Shown: positions 25,350 to 34,584 of the stretch, piece by piece | Numbering within the stretch: position 1 is the stretch's first letter | Layout: the number at the start of each line of letters is the position of its first letter | Assembly (NCBI RefSeq): GCF_012927265.1 | Contig: NZ_JABBGF010000002.1 | Location: 620,001-684,000 of the forward strand | DNA length: 64,000 nucleotides | From: Chryseobacterium cheonjiense | Lineage (GTDB): Bacteria > Bacteroidota > Bacteroidia > Flavobacteriales > Weeksellaceae | Reading direction: 5' to 3' | Translations under genes and position numbers: made by a program | Notes under the pieces: generated by a model | The model's input: only the letters and a program-made list of their open reading frames with translations | Told to the model about the DNA's origin: nothing | Databases searched by the model: none

Positions 25350-26204
25350 TTAAGCTTTTACAGTTAACAGATTTATGGTTTTAGAAACGGTATCTTTAAT
25401 TTCCGTTCTTTTCACGATAAAATCAACGAATCCTTTTTCCTGAAGGAATTCTGACGTCTGGAAACCTTCCGGCAGATCTCTTCCGATGGTTTCACGGATT
25501 ACTCTTGGTCCTGCAAACCCGATCAATGCGCCTGGTTCAGCCATGATAATATCAGCTGTCATAGCAAAAGAAGCGGTAATACCTCCAAAAGTAGGATCGC
25601 AAAGATAAGCAATGTACAAAAGGCCGGCTTCCGAAAGCTGGGCCAGCTTCGCCTGAACTTTTGCCAGCTGCATCAGAGAGTAAGTTGCTTCCTGCATTCT
25701 TGCACCTCCCGATTGGCAGATGATCATATACGGAAGTTTTTTCTGAATACAATAGTCTATCGCTCTTCTGATTTTTTCGCCCATTACGGAGCCTAAAGAA
25801 CCTCCGATGAAAGCGAAATCCATACAGGAAACTACCATTTCGGTTCCTTTTACGGTTCCTACTGCGTTTCTGATGGAGTCGGTAAGTTTTGTCTTAGCTT
25901 TTACCTCTTTCAGACGGTCTGCGTATGGTTTTGTATCTTTAAAATTAAGAATATCGATACTTTCAACATTAGCGTCCAGTTCTGTGAATTTACCTTCATC
26001 GAAAAGGATTTCAAAGAATTCTGCACTTCCTATTCTAACGTGAAAGCCATCTTCAGGAGAAACATAATTGTTTCTTCTCAGTTCATCGTGTTCTACAATT
26101 TTTCCTGACGGTGTCTGATGCCAAAGACCTTTAGGGACGTCTTTTTTCTGATCAGTTGAGGTCGTAATATTTTGTGCTTTTCTCTTAAACCACTCGAATG
26201 CCAT
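25350..26204 (-). CDS. accD: acetyl-CoA carboxylase carboxyltransferase subunit beta, lacking the zinc ribbon
   Basis: A 284-residue AccD. With AccA it transfers carboxyl from carboxybiotin to acetyl-CoA, the first step of fatty-acid synthesis. The carboxyltransferase core is complete ([60 protein letters not shown]). The four-cysteine zinc ribbon expected at about residues 27-57 is absent: that segment reads [20 protein letters not shown] and continues without a cysteine, although its length and ends are preserved. It lies 80 bases behind fbaA. Confidence 0.95.
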   Translation of the reverse strand: MAFEWFKRKAQNITTSTDQKKDVPKGLWHQTPSGKIVEHDELRRNNYVSPEDGFHVRIGSAEFFEILFDEGKFTELDANVESIDILNFKDTKPYADRLKEVKAKTKLTDSIRNAVGTVKGTEMVVSCMDFAFIGGSLGSVMGEKIRRAIDYCIQKKLPYMIICQSGGARMQEATYSLMQLAKVQAKLAQLSEAGLLYIAYLCDPTFGGITASFAMTADIIMAEPGALIGFAGPRVIRETIGRDLPEGFQTSEFLQEKGFVDFIVKRTEIKDTVSKTINLLTVKA

Positions 26205-26284
26205 ATTCTAAATATAATTGATGTGTGATAAATAATAAAAGATGAACAACGGATTATCATTCATCTTTTATCAATTATAATAAT

Positions 26285-27355
26285 TTATTTAAGCGTATTA
26301 ACGTTATTTAAATCTTCAAATGCCTGAACAAGTCTCTTCGAGAATGTTTCTTCTCCTTTTCTTACCCAAACTCTTGGGTCATAGAATTTCTTGTTAGGTT
26401 TTTCTTCTCCTTCAGGATTACCGATTTGAGCTCTCAGGTAGTCGATATTGTTAATCATATAATCTCTGATACCTTCTGTATAAGCAAACTGAAGATCCGT
26501 GTCAATATTCATTTTAATTACTCCATAATCGATTGCCTCTCTGATTTCTTCCAGAGTAGATCCTGAACCTCCGTGGAATACGAAATTTACAGGTTTGGCA
26601 GCAGTTCCGAATTTCTCCTGAACATATTTCTGAGAGTTATCCAAGATTTTAGGCGTAAGAACCACATTTCCAGGTTTATAAACCCCGTGTACGTTTCCGA
26701 AAGCGGCAGCAATCGTAAAGTTTTCGGAGATCGCTTTCAGCTTTTCATATGTATAAGCTACATCTTCAGGTTGAGTATATAATTTTGAATTGTCAACATC
26801 AGAATTGTCAACGCCGTCTTCCTCACCTCCGGTAACACCGATTTCCACTTCAAGCGTCATCTGCATCTTCGCCATTCTTTCGAAATATTGCGCAGAAGTT
26901 TCAAGGTTTTCTTCTAAAGATTCTTCAGAAAGATCCAGCATGTGAGAAGAATAAAGGGATTTTCCGGTCTGCTTGTAGAATTCTTCGTTGGCATCCATTA
27001 ATCCGTCGATCCAAGGCAATAATTTTTTCGCACAGTGGTCGGTATGAAGGATTACAGTTGCTCCGTAAGCTTCTGCAAGGGTATGAATATGTTTTGCTCC
27101 GGCGATTGCTCCCAGGATGGCAGCTTTCTGACCGTCATTGCTTAATCCTTTTCCTGCATTGTAAGCAGCCCCTCCATTAGAGAACTGAATAATAACAGGT
27201 GAGTTTAGTTTTGCTGCAGTTTCCATAACCGCGTTTACGTTGCTTGAACCAATTACGTTTACTGCTGGTAATGCAAATTTGTTTTCTTTAGCATGCTGAA
27301 AAATATCAGTAACTAATTGACCTGTGGCAACTCCTGCCGGGAAAATTCTGCTCAT
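26285..27355 (-). CDS. fbaA: class II fructose-1,6-bisphosphate aldolase
   Basis: A 356-residue zinc-dependent aldolase of glycolysis and gluconeogenesis. Zinc and substrate motifs are in order: VILHTDHCAKK, TLEVEIGVTGGEEDGVDN, AAFGNVHGVYKPGNV and FVFHGGSGST, the class IIA set with the longer insertion. The length fits the E. coli FbaA type. Start ATG at 27355. Probably its own unit; accD follows. Confidence 0.96.
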   Translation of the reverse strand: MSRIFPAGVATGQLVTDIFQHAKENKFALPAVNVIGSSNVNAVMETAAKLNSPVIIQFSNGGAAYNAGKGLSNDGQKAAILGAIAGAKHIHTLAEAYGATVILHTDHCAKKLLPWIDGLMDANEEFYKQTGKSLYSSHMLDLSEESLEENLETSAQYFERMAKMQMTLEVEIGVTGGEEDGVDNSDVDNSKLYTQPEDVAYTYEKLKAISENFTIAAAFGNVHGVYKPGNVVLTPKILDNSQKYVQEKFGTAAKPVNFVFHGGSGSTLEEIREAIDYGVIKMNIDTDLQFAYTEGIRDYMINNIDYLRAQIGNPEGEEKPNKKFYDPRVWVRKGEETFSKRLVQAFEDLNNVNTLK

Positions 27356-27425
27356 GTTTTACTTTTTAATATAAATTATTAGGGTTTGTAAAATTCCTGT
27401 AAAGGTAATCATTTTTGCTTAATTC

Positions 27426-28292
27426 TTAATTTCTTTTGTCTCTTCCCCAAAGCAGCTTCTGACGGATGGTTTCGTAAAAGCTGAGATTATTCGGCTGTAC
27501 AAGAAGGATCTGGAAACCGGCCTTTTTTATGATGATCTCCTTGTCTGTTTCGATGTGTATCAGCCTGGAGTCCAGCGACAGAGAAAACTGCGGCACCCGG
27601 CTTTCCACTTTGAATTTTATTTCCACCTTATCATTTACTACAAGTGGCCTTACATTGAGATTGTGAGGAGCAATAGGCGTAATGACAAAGTTTTCGTTAT
27701 TCGGAGAAATAATCGGTCCCCCACTGCTTAATGAATAAGCCGTAGAACCGGTAGGCGTGGAGACAATGACGCCGTCTCCCCAGAAAATATTGAGAAATTC
27801 ATTATTAATATAAGAATCTACCGTAATCATGGAGGTGGTTTCTTTCCTGGAAATCGTCACGTCGTTAAGAGCATACGGGAAAAAGTCTTCTATTTCCGGT
27901 GACACTACTTGGATCACTGATCGGCGGCTGGTCTTTACATCGCCTTTTAAGATAGAATCCAGCGCGTTGAAGGCTTCTTCTTTGGTAAAGCTGGCCAGAA
28001 AACCGAGCCTGCCTGTATTTACCCCAACAATCGGAATTTCAAGATCTTCAATAAACGTTAAAGAATTAACAATGGTTCCATCACCTCCGAAAGTAAAGAA
28101 AAGATCCACTTCTTTATCCAGCAGATCCTGCTTACAGTTGAAGGTTTCGAATATTTTTGAAAACTGAAGTGCCTCAGCCATTTCATCATACAAAACCGAT
28201 TTTACGCCTCTGTTTTCAAGCTCGGAAATGAATTTGCTTAAATATAAAAAGGTATCTAAATCTTTTTTCTGGGAATATATGGCTGCCTTCAT
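27426..28292 (-). CDS. nadK: NAD kinase
   Basis: A 288-residue ATP-dependent NAD kinase making NADP. The GGDGT motif is at residues 69-73, followed by NTGRLGFLA and TPTGSTAYSLSSGGPI. The length is standard. It starts 6 bases after the stop of the CBS-domain gene, so the two form an operon. Confidence 0.95.
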   Translation of the reverse strand: MKAAIYSQKKDLDTFLYLSKFISELENRGVKSVLYDEMAEALQFSKIFETFNCKQDLLDKEVDLFFTFGGDGTIVNSLTFIEDLEIPIVGVNTGRLGFLASFTKEEAFNALDSILKGDVKTSRRSVIQVVSPEIEDFFPYALNDVTISRKETTSMITVDSYINNEFLNIFWGDGVIVSTPTGSTAYSLSSGGPIISPNNENFVITPIAPHNLNVRPLVVNDKVEIKFKVESRVPQFSLSLDSRLIHIETDKEIIIKKAGFQILLVQPNNLSFYETIRQKLLWGRDKRN

Positions 28293-28298
28293 TGTTTT

Positions 28299-28949
28299 TT
28301 ATATTTCTATAAATTTTTGGAAAAACCCGAACCTGTCCTGAAACAAGTCCGATTTTTCATCAGAATAATATTTTTGTACAATACGATAATCGTACCGGTC
28401 GAATGTTTCATCAATGGAGCTCAGATTTTCGTTGCTGATCTTGATCGTTACCTGAATCGTATCTTCGGACATGTGGCTGATAAAGGCTCCGTAAAATTTG
28501 GAGTTGTTGCTTTCCACAATATTGGCGATCTCGGTCATTGAATATTTTCTTGCCGACGTCTCAACCGTGAGAATGGCTCCTGATTCCGAAAACAGAGGAT
28601 ATTTTGACAGATCCTGAAAGATGTCTTCACAGCTTATGTAACCAAGGTATTTCTCATTCTTGTTAATGACAGGGATGATGTTGGCATTGAAGGTGTAAAA
28701 AAGCCTGATGCTGTCCATAATATTGTTGTCTTCAAGAATCGCGAAGCGCTCGATCTGGTGTTCGAGGTCCTTTAAAGTACCTTCTTCTTCATAAAGAAAA
28801 TCCTCCGCAAGGGCACCGTAAAACTGATTGGATTTTTTGATAAAAATGTGAGAATATCCAAACGCTTCCAGCGTATCTCTCGCTGATTCTATAGAGTCAG
28901 AAAGGCTAAAACACGGATAGTCTTTTGAGATATATTCCTTGATAAACAT
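28299..28949 (-). CDS. CBS-domain protein
   Basis: A 216-residue cytoplasmic protein with a pair of CBS motifs in the first 130 residues (DSIESARDTLEAFGYSHIFI ... DNNIMDSIRLFYTFNANIIPVINKNEKYLG). The last 80 residues (YSMTEIANIVESNNSKFYGA...) look like an ACT-like regulatory fold. CBS pairs bind adenine nucleotides. Directly upstream of nadK, so a role in sensing nucleotide or NAD(P) state is a reasonable guess, not shown. Confidence 0.85.
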   Translation of the reverse strand: MFIKEYISKDYPCFSLSDSIESARDTLEAFGYSHIFIKKSNQFYGALAEDFLYEEEGTLKDLEHQIERFAILEDNNIMDSIRLFYTFNANIIPVINKNEKYLGYISCEDIFQDLSKYPLFSESGAILTVETSARKYSMTEIANIVESNNSKFYGAFISHMSEDTIQVTIKISNENLSSIDETFDRYDYRIVQKYYSDEKSDLFQDRFGFFQKFIEI

Positions 28950-29033
28950 TGTGCTAATTTATAAAAAATTAAACGAAACTTTTTTCGAATGTCAAACTTT
29001 TTTTCCGTAGAGAATAAAAAAATGAATGTAAAA

Positions 29034-29064
29034 TTTGTTTGTGACAAAAAAATAGGTATCTTTG
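29034..29064 (+). promoter_or_regulatory. consensus-spaced promoter without a downstream ORF
   Basis: TTTG at 29034-29037, exactly 19 bases, then TATCTTTG at 29057-29064. It is the same arrangement as the tRNA-Val promoter. No plus-strand gene follows within reach; a terminator does. Confidence 0.55.
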
Positions 29065-29070
29065 TCGCCT

Positions 29071-29136
29071 TTCATTTTTACTTTTTATTAGATTTATTTC
29101 AAACTGCACTGTCTATTAGGCATATGCAGTTTTTTT
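29071..29136 (+). ncRNA. candidate small RNA of about 66 nt
   Basis: The region between the promoter at 29034-29064 and the terminator at 29101-29136 contains no usable start codon and ORF. It would give a short transcript: an unstructured U-rich 5' half and a 3' hairpin. Alternatively the hairpin may only terminate the convergent methyltransferase gene. I cannot test it against known RNA families. Confidence 0.3.
29101..29136 (+). terminator. terminator ending the candidate small RNA
   Basis: AAACTGCA / TGCAGTTT with a 16-base loop and a run of seven T on the plus strand. It touches the stop codon of the convergent minus-strand gene at 29135. Confidence 0.65.
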
Positions 29137-29713
29137 ATTTCAGGGCTTTTGCAAATTCCCACATCACAATTCCGCCACATACACTTACGTTCAGAGAATG
29201 TTTGGTTCCCAACTGCGGAATTTCAATAAAAGAATCAATATGAGGCAATGCTTCATCACTGATTCCTTCCACTTCATTTCCTAAGATCACGGCATATTTC
29301 TTAGATTGATCAATGGTAAAGTCCGTAATCATTTTACTGTTTGTAGTCTGCTCAATGCCGATTACTTCAAATCCACCGGCTTTTAACTCATTAATAACGG
29401 TAATAATATCATTTTCATATTTCCAGTCAACACTTTCTGTTGCTCCCAGTGCAGCTTTGTGAATTTCACGGTGCGGCGGCTGGGGAGTAATCCCGCAAAG
29501 AATAATCTTTTGGACCAGAAAAGCGTCTGCGGTTCTGAAGGTAGCGCCTACATTATGCATGCTTCTGATGTTGTCCAGAACAACAATTAACGGAATCTTT
29601 TCAATCGTTTTAAAAGTTTCTACATCTATTCTGTTGAGTTCTTCCAGTTTTAATTTCTGTACCAATTGTATAGTTTTATTAATGTTTATAAATATGTACG
29701 ATTTTCCAATCAT
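29135..29713 (-). CDS. SpoU/TrmH-family RNA 2'-O-methyltransferase
   Basis: A SPOUT methyltransferase of about 180-193 residues. The three family motifs are clear: VVLDNIRSMHNVGATFRTAD, YAVILGNEVEGIS and LGTKHSLNVSVCGGIVMWE. It methylates ribose in tRNA or rRNA; the exact target is not evident. The start is uncertain. I give ATG 29713, twelve bases after the bestrophin stop; the alignable part begins nearer a TTG at 29665 (LVQKLKLEEL). It is the second gene of an operon with the bestrophin. Confidence 0.88.
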   Translation of the reverse strand: MIGKSYIFININKTIQLVQKLKLEELNRIDVETFKTIEKIPLIVVLDNIRSMHNVGATFRTADAFLVQKIILCGITPQPPHREIHKAALGATESVDWKYENDIITVINELKAGGFEVIGIEQTTNSKMITDFTIDQSKKYAVILGNEVEGISDEALPHIDSFIEIPQLGTKHSLNVSVCGGIVMWEFAKALK

Positions 29714-29724
29714 TTCAGATTTAA

Positions 29725-30606
29725 TCATTTTCCAGAACACATGATCTGGTGTACGCTTCGTTCGATATTCTGGGCAATCGTCTCCATCGGAATATCATTT
29801 TCATCATTATTGAACGGGTCTTCAATTTCTTCGGCGATCATCTCAAGGCTCATTAAAACATAATAGACAAAAACCGTAAGCGGAATCATGAAAAGACCGA
29901 TAGAGATCACATACGCCACGGGCAAAGCTAATACATATAAAATGATAAATTTTTTAACGAAAGAAGAGTAAGAGTAGGGAATCGGTGTATTTTTAATACG
30001 TTCACAGCCGCCGCATACATCCAGAAAACCAGACAGCTGTGTGTCGAGATACAGCATTTCCACATCGGTTATTTTACCTTCTTTTTTTAGTTGGTTAAGC
30101 TTGTGCGTAAGCAGAATGACAATTTCGCTGGGACCATGATGTTTGATATATTCTTCAATTTCGGAATAATCTTCGTCTAAAGCCAGTCTTGTAGATTCTT
30201 TCGAAAGATGCTTAGCCAGGAAATGCGGAAAAAACTTCAGGTACCGTGCGATTTGGTCGGCATTTTTTCTGTCATCGCCAAGAATGGTGTTTATTTTAAT
30301 CGCAAAATTCCTTGAATCATTCACAAGTTTGCCCCAGAGTTTTCTTCCTTCCCACCATCGGTCATATGCCGTATTTGTTCTGAAAACCAATAATAAAGAA
30401 AGCACAAAACCCAAAAGAGAATGAATCATGCTCACATTGCTGATGGGAGATTTGGAAGAAAGATGAAGATATTCTACTTCAAGATATTGAATTCCCCAGG
30501 AATAGAGTCCTATAAGAATCATGGTCGGAAAAAGAATTTTCAGCGTATCGCTTTTATGAAGACTGAATAGGATTTTCAGGAAATGTTTGGTATTGTAAAC
30601 TCTCAT
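29725..30606 (-). CDS. bestrophin-family anion channel
   Basis: A 293-residue membrane protein of the bestrophin (UPF0187) family. The signature FRTNTAYDRWWEGRKLWGKL is present, with four main hydrophobic helices and a C-terminal segment (PLTVFVYYVLMSLEMIAEEIEDPF) containing the EIEDPF motif. Bacterial homologues are pentameric ion channels. Start ATG at 30606; the methyltransferase follows closely. Confidence 0.92.
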   Translation of the reverse strand: MRVYNTKHFLKILFSLHKSDTLKILFPTMILIGLYSWGIQYLEVEYLHLSSKSPISNVSMIHSLLGFVLSLLLVFRTNTAYDRWWEGRKLWGKLVNDSRNFAIKINTILGDDRKNADQIARYLKFFPHFLAKHLSKESTRLALDEDYSEIEEYIKHHGPSEIVILLTHKLNQLKKEGKITDVEMLYLDTQLSGFLDVCGGCERIKNTPIPYSYSSFVKKFIILYVLALPVAYVISIGLFMIPLTVFVYYVLMSLEMIAEEIEDPFNNDENDIPMETIAQNIERSVHQIMCSGK

Positions 30607-30713
30607 AAGATTGGTTGACCGTACAAATATAAAATTTCACTTTTACTTTTGTTTTACGGAAAACCATAAATTTTATCTTGTGATTCATTTTTTCTTTGTA
30701 AAAACAAATTACT

Positions 30714-30878
30714 ATGGGATATTATCGAAAAGGACATTTCAGAAGAGACGGAAAATGGGTAAGCGGACACTATGTAAGCACCTTTGGAAGAAAAAGAAGA
30801 AAAAACAGCTCGCCTCAGGGATGCGCCATTTTGTTTCTCGGAGGAATAATTTCCTTTTTAATTTGGTTGCTGAAATAA
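30714..30878 (+). CDS. 54-residue basic protein with C-terminal membrane helix
   Basis: A short gene from ATG 30714 to TAA 30876-30878. The product starts MGYYRKGHFRRDGKWVSGHY, an aromatic, basic segment with a repeated (K/R)GHF-...-SGHY pattern, then FGRKRRK and one helix (AILFLGGIISFLIWLL). Tail-anchored layout: basic N-terminus inside, helix in the inner membrane. I recognise no family. The clean codons and coherent layout argue for a real gene. Confidence 0.6.
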   Translation: MGYYRKGHFRRDGKWVSGHYVSTFGRKRRKNSSPQGCAILFLGGIISFLIWLLK

Positions 30879-30968
30879 AATTGCTGAAAATGATGTCTGA
30901 TATCAGTTAAAATTTTTACGAAATTTAAAAAAGCAGTACTTTTATTTCGAAATTAAAAACACCACCAA

Positions 30969-31838
30969 ATGATCCTTGGAAACGTAGACGTTGTCACTGA
31001 TATCAGCAAAGAAGAATTTCAGAATAATTATTTTAAAAAGCATAAACCTCTGCTCATCAAGAATTTTGCCGGCAGATGGGACGCTTTCCACAAATGGAAT
31101 TTTGATTTTATCCGCGAAAAAGCCGGTGAGCAAGAAGTTCCTCTTTATGATAATAAACCGGCAGATGCATCCAAAAGTTCCGATGCTCCCGTTACCCACA
31201 TGAAAATGAAGGACTATATTGATACCATCAGAAATAAACCTTCTGATCTGCGTATTTTCTTTTATATCATTACCGACCGTCTTCCGGAGTTGCTTAAAAA
31301 CTTCACCTATCCTGATTTGGGGATGAAGTTTTTCAAAAGGCTTCCAACGCTGTTTTTCGGAGGCAGTGAAGCACATGTGCTGATGCATTATGATGTGGAT
31401 CTCGGCGATTTTCTGCATATTCATTTTGAGGGGAGAAAAAGAATTCTGCTGTTTGATCAGAAGCAGTCTCCTTATTTATATAAAGTGCCTTTATCGGTTC
31501 ATACGATCTATGAGGTAGATTATGAGAATCCTGATTATGAGAAATTTCCGTCGTTGAAACATGCAAAGGGTTATGAGATTTTTATGGAGCATGGGGACGC
31601 CCTTTTTATTCCCGGTGGGTTTTGGCATTTCAACAGGTATCTGGAACCCGGATTTTCTATGTCGCTTCGTGCATTGCCCAATAAGCCGGCCGTCTTTGCT
31701 AATATGCTGTATCATGTATTTATCATGCGGTATACAGACAAACTTATGAGAAAACTTTTTAAAGCGAAATGGGTGAATTACAAGCAGAAATGGGCTTATG
31801 ACAAAAGCTCCAAGGCTTTGGCCAAGCATAACGTTTAA
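30969..31838 (+). CDS. cupin-like JmjC-type oxygenase
   Basis: A 289-residue protein of the Cupin_8/JmjC class of 2-oxoglutarate- and iron-dependent oxygenases. The iron ligands fit H-x-D...H: His140 and Asp142 in MHYDVDLGDF, and His220 in PGGFWHFNR. ISKEEFQNNYFKKHKPLLIK at the start is the usual entry helix. Members hydroxylate proteins, including ribosomal proteins; the target here is unknown. Monocistronic, upstream of mutS by 151 bases. Confidence 0.88.
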   Translation: MILGNVDVVTDISKEEFQNNYFKKHKPLLIKNFAGRWDAFHKWNFDFIREKAGEQEVPLYDNKPADASKSSDAPVTHMKMKDYIDTIRNKPSDLRIFFYIITDRLPELLKNFTYPDLGMKFFKRLPTLFFGGSEAHVLMHYDVDLGDFLHIHFEGRKRILLFDQKQSPYLYKVPLSVHTIYEVDYENPDYEKFPSLKHAKGYEIFMEHGDALFIPGGFWHFNRYLEPGFSMSLRALPNKPAVFANMLYHVFIMRYTDKLMRKLFKAKWVNYKQKWAYDKSSKALAKHNV

Positions 31839-31842
31839 TTTT

Positions 31843-31927
31843 TCCCGCGGATTTTCACAGAATTTTCTTCTTTAACGCAAAAAAATCAATTATTTATATG
31901 ATCTGTGCGATCTGTGCGAAATCATAA
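31843..31927. repeat. degenerate intergenic repeat, family D
   Basis: CCCGCGGATTTTCACAGAAT and, further on, ATCTGTGCGATCTGTGCGAA, with a short internal duplication (ATCTGTGCG twice). It resembles 2540-2610 (ATCTGTAAAATCTGCG; CCCGCG; CACAGATTCGCAGATT). It lies between the cupin gene and mutS. Confidence 0.45.
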
Positions 31928-31989
31928 AGCACTTTACTGCTAATATTTTATTTCCTATTTTTACCGACCAATTTTAAGACAGAATTTTA

Positions 31990-34578
31990 ATGGCAAAGGC
32001 AGCGAAGAAAGAAACTCCGTTAATGACACAGTACAACACCATCAAGGCAAAATACCCTGATGCGCTTTTACTATTCAGAGTGGGAGACTTTTATGAAACG
32101 TTTGGTCAGGATGCCATTAAAACATCTCAGATTTTAGGAATTGTTCTCACAAAAAGAGCCAATGGGGAAGGGCATATCGAACTGGCAGGATTTCCGCACC
32201 ATTCTGTAGATTCTTATTTGCCAAAACTGGTAAGAGCGGGGATGAGAGTCGCTATCTGCGATCAGCTGGAAGACCCGAAAATGGTAAAAGGAATTGTAAA
32301 AAGAGGCGTTACGGAACTTGTGACTCCGGGGGTTACCTTCAACGATCAGGTTCTCAATTCAAAGAAAAATAACTTTCTGCTTTCCCTTCATAAAGAAAAA
32401 GAAAAATTCGGGATTGCGCTGGTGGATATTTCTACAGGGGAATTTCTCGTAAGTGAAGGAAATCTTGAAAAGCTGCTTCATATTGTTCATACTTTTGATC
32501 CGAGTGAAATCATTTATCAAAGAAGCATTCAGATTCCGGAACAGCTCAAAAACAGAAGTGCTTTCAAGCTGGAAGACTGGGCTTATCAATATAATTTTGC
32601 CTACGAAAAACTTACGAATCATTTTAAAACCAATTCGTTAAAAGGATTCGGGATTGAAAACCAGCAGTTGGCCATTACTGCGGCAGGAGCTATTTTTGCT
32701 TATCTGGTTGAAGATACGCATCACAATTTGTTGTCCCACATTACCAAAATTCAGATTATTCCTCAGGAAGATTTTCTGATGATGGATAATTTCACACTGA
32801 GAAATCTCGAAATTGTTTATCCGAGCAATGCGCAGGGAAAATCTTTACTCGATATTATCGACAGAACCTCTACACCGATGGGTGGAAGGCTCTTGAGAAG
32901 AAGGATTATTTTACCGCTGAAGTCTGTTAACGAAATCAACAGAAGGCTTTCTTTAATTGACTTTTTAAATGAAAATGATCATCTTAAATATGAAATTTCC
33001 CAGCTGTTGAAATCCATATCGGATCTGGACCGATTGATGGGAAAGCTGGCGGCGGAAAAAATCTGTCCGAAAGAATTGGGATATCTTCGTCAAAGCCTTA
33101 TTAATATTCATAAAATCAAAGGGTTGCTGCATCCTCATGCCGATGTACTGGCGTGGCTTGATCCGCTGTATGACCAGGAAGAATTAATCAAATGCCTTCA
33201 GAATCACCTGAACGATGAATTACCGGTGAATCTTGCCAAAGGAAATGTGATTAAAGAAGGAATATCAGAAGAACTGGACCGATTAAGAGGATTGCAGTCG
33301 AAAGGCCGCGGTTTTCTTGATGAAATGTGCCAGCGGGAAATTGAAAGAACCGGAATTTCCAGTCTTAAGATTGATTTTAATAACGTTTTCGGGTATTATA
33401 TTGAAGTAAGGAATACCCATAAAGATAAAGTTCCGGCAGACTGGCTCAGAAAGCAGACTCTGGTGAGTGCAGAAAGGTACATCACTGAAGAGCTGAAGGA
33501 ATACGAAAGCCAGATTCTGGGTGCAGAAGAAAAAATAGGAGTTCTGGAAAATGAGCTGTACAGGAAAGTTTGTGGAGATACCATGATTTATATGGATCAG
33601 ATTCAGGAAAATTCACATATTATTGCGCAGCTTGATGTGGCGGTTGGATTGTCAGAACTTGCTGTTTTTGAAAGCTATACAAAACCTGTTTTAAATGAAA
33701 GTTTTGCTATTGATTTAAAAGAAGCGCGTCATCCGATCATTGAAAACGCACTTCCTTTAGGCGAAAAATATATTCCGAATGATATTTATCTGGATAAAGA
33801 TTCCCAACAGATTATCATGGTTACCGGGCCGAATATGGCCGGTAAATCAGCCATTCTCCGTCAGACCGCAATTGTCTGCCTGATGGCGCAGATCGGAAGC
33901 TTTGTTCCGGCTAAACATGCGGAGATCGGAATTCTGGATAAAATCTTTACCAGAGTCGGGGCTACAGATAATATTTCAGCAGGGGAATCAACCTTTATGG
34001 TAGAGATGAATGAAGCCGCTAATATTTTAAATAATATTTCCGAACGCAGCCTTATTCTTTTAGATGAAATCGGGCGCGGAACTTCCACTTATGACGGTGT
34101 TTCCATTGCCTGGGCCATTGCAGAATATCTTCATCAGCATCCTACCCAAGCCAAAACTTTATTTGCCACCCATTATCATGAATTAAACGAAATGACGGTT
34201 AATTTTGAACGGGTGAAAAATTTCCACGTTTCAATTCAGGAAAATAAAGGCAATATCATTTTTTTGAGAAAACTGATTCCGGGCGGAAGCGAGCACAGCT
34301 TCGGGATTCACGTGGCGAAACTGGCGGGAATGCCTGCTAAAGTAGTCAACAGAGCTAATGAAATCCTGAAAACACTGGAAGCCAGCCGTACGCAGGGAAG
34401 CTCGTCAGAAAGTATCAAACGGATAACGGAAGAAAATATGCAGCTTTCCTTTTTTCAGCTGGATGATCCCGTTCTGGAAAATATCCGTGAAGAGCTTACG
34501 AAAATTGACATTAATACTTTGACGCCGATTGAAGCATTAATGAAACTGAATTCCATTAAAAAAATGATTGGGGGGTAG
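31990..34578 (+). CDS. mutS: DNA mismatch repair protein MutS
   Basis: An 862-residue mismatch-recognition ATPase. The mismatch-binding motif GDFYETFG is near residue 34, followed by connector, lever and clamp domains. The ABC-type ATPase has Walker A GPNMAGKSAILRQ near residue 614, Walker B LILLDEIGRGTSTYDG, and ATHYHEL. The C-terminal end lacks a long tetramerisation tail. Length and order are those of bacterial MutS1. Convergent with the secreted protein genes downstream. Confidence 0.97.
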   Translation: MAKAAKKETPLMTQYNTIKAKYPDALLLFRVGDFYETFGQDAIKTSQILGIVLTKRANGEGHIELAGFPHHSVDSYLPKLVRAGMRVAICDQLEDPKMVKGIVKRGVTELVTPGVTFNDQVLNSKKNNFLLSLHKEKEKFGIALVDISTGEFLVSEGNLEKLLHIVHTFDPSEIIYQRSIQIPEQLKNRSAFKLEDWAYQYNFAYEKLTNHFKTNSLKGFGIENQQLAITAAGAIFAYLVEDTHHNLLSHITKIQIIPQEDFLMMDNFTLRNLEIVYPSNAQGKSLLDIIDRTSTPMGGRLLRRRIILPLKSVNEINRRLSLIDFLNENDHLKYEISQLLKSISDLDRLMGKLAAEKICPKELGYLRQSLINIHKIKGLLHPHADVLAWLDPLYDQEELIKCLQNHLNDELPVNLAKGNVIKEGISEELDRLRGLQSKGRGFLDEMCQREIERTGISSLKIDFNNVFGYYIEVRNTHKDKVPADWLRKQTLVSAERYITEELKEYESQILGAEEKIGVLENELYRKVCGDTMIYMDQIQENSHIIAQLDVAVGLSELAVFESYTKPVLNESFAIDLKEARHPIIENALPLGEKYIPNDIYLDKDSQQIIMVTGPNMAGKSAILRQTAIVCLMAQIGSFVPAKHAEIGILDKIFTRVGATDNISAGESTFMVEMNEAANILNNISERSLILLDEIGRGTSTYDGVSIAWAIAEYLHQHPTQAKTLFATHYHELNEMTVNFERVKNFHVSIQENKGNIIFLRKLIPGGSEHSFGIHVAKLAGMPAKVVNRANEILKTLEASRTQGSSSESIKRITEENMQLSFFQLDDPVLENIREELTKIDINTLTPIEALMKLNSIKKMIGG

Positions 34579-34584
34579 ATTAAC

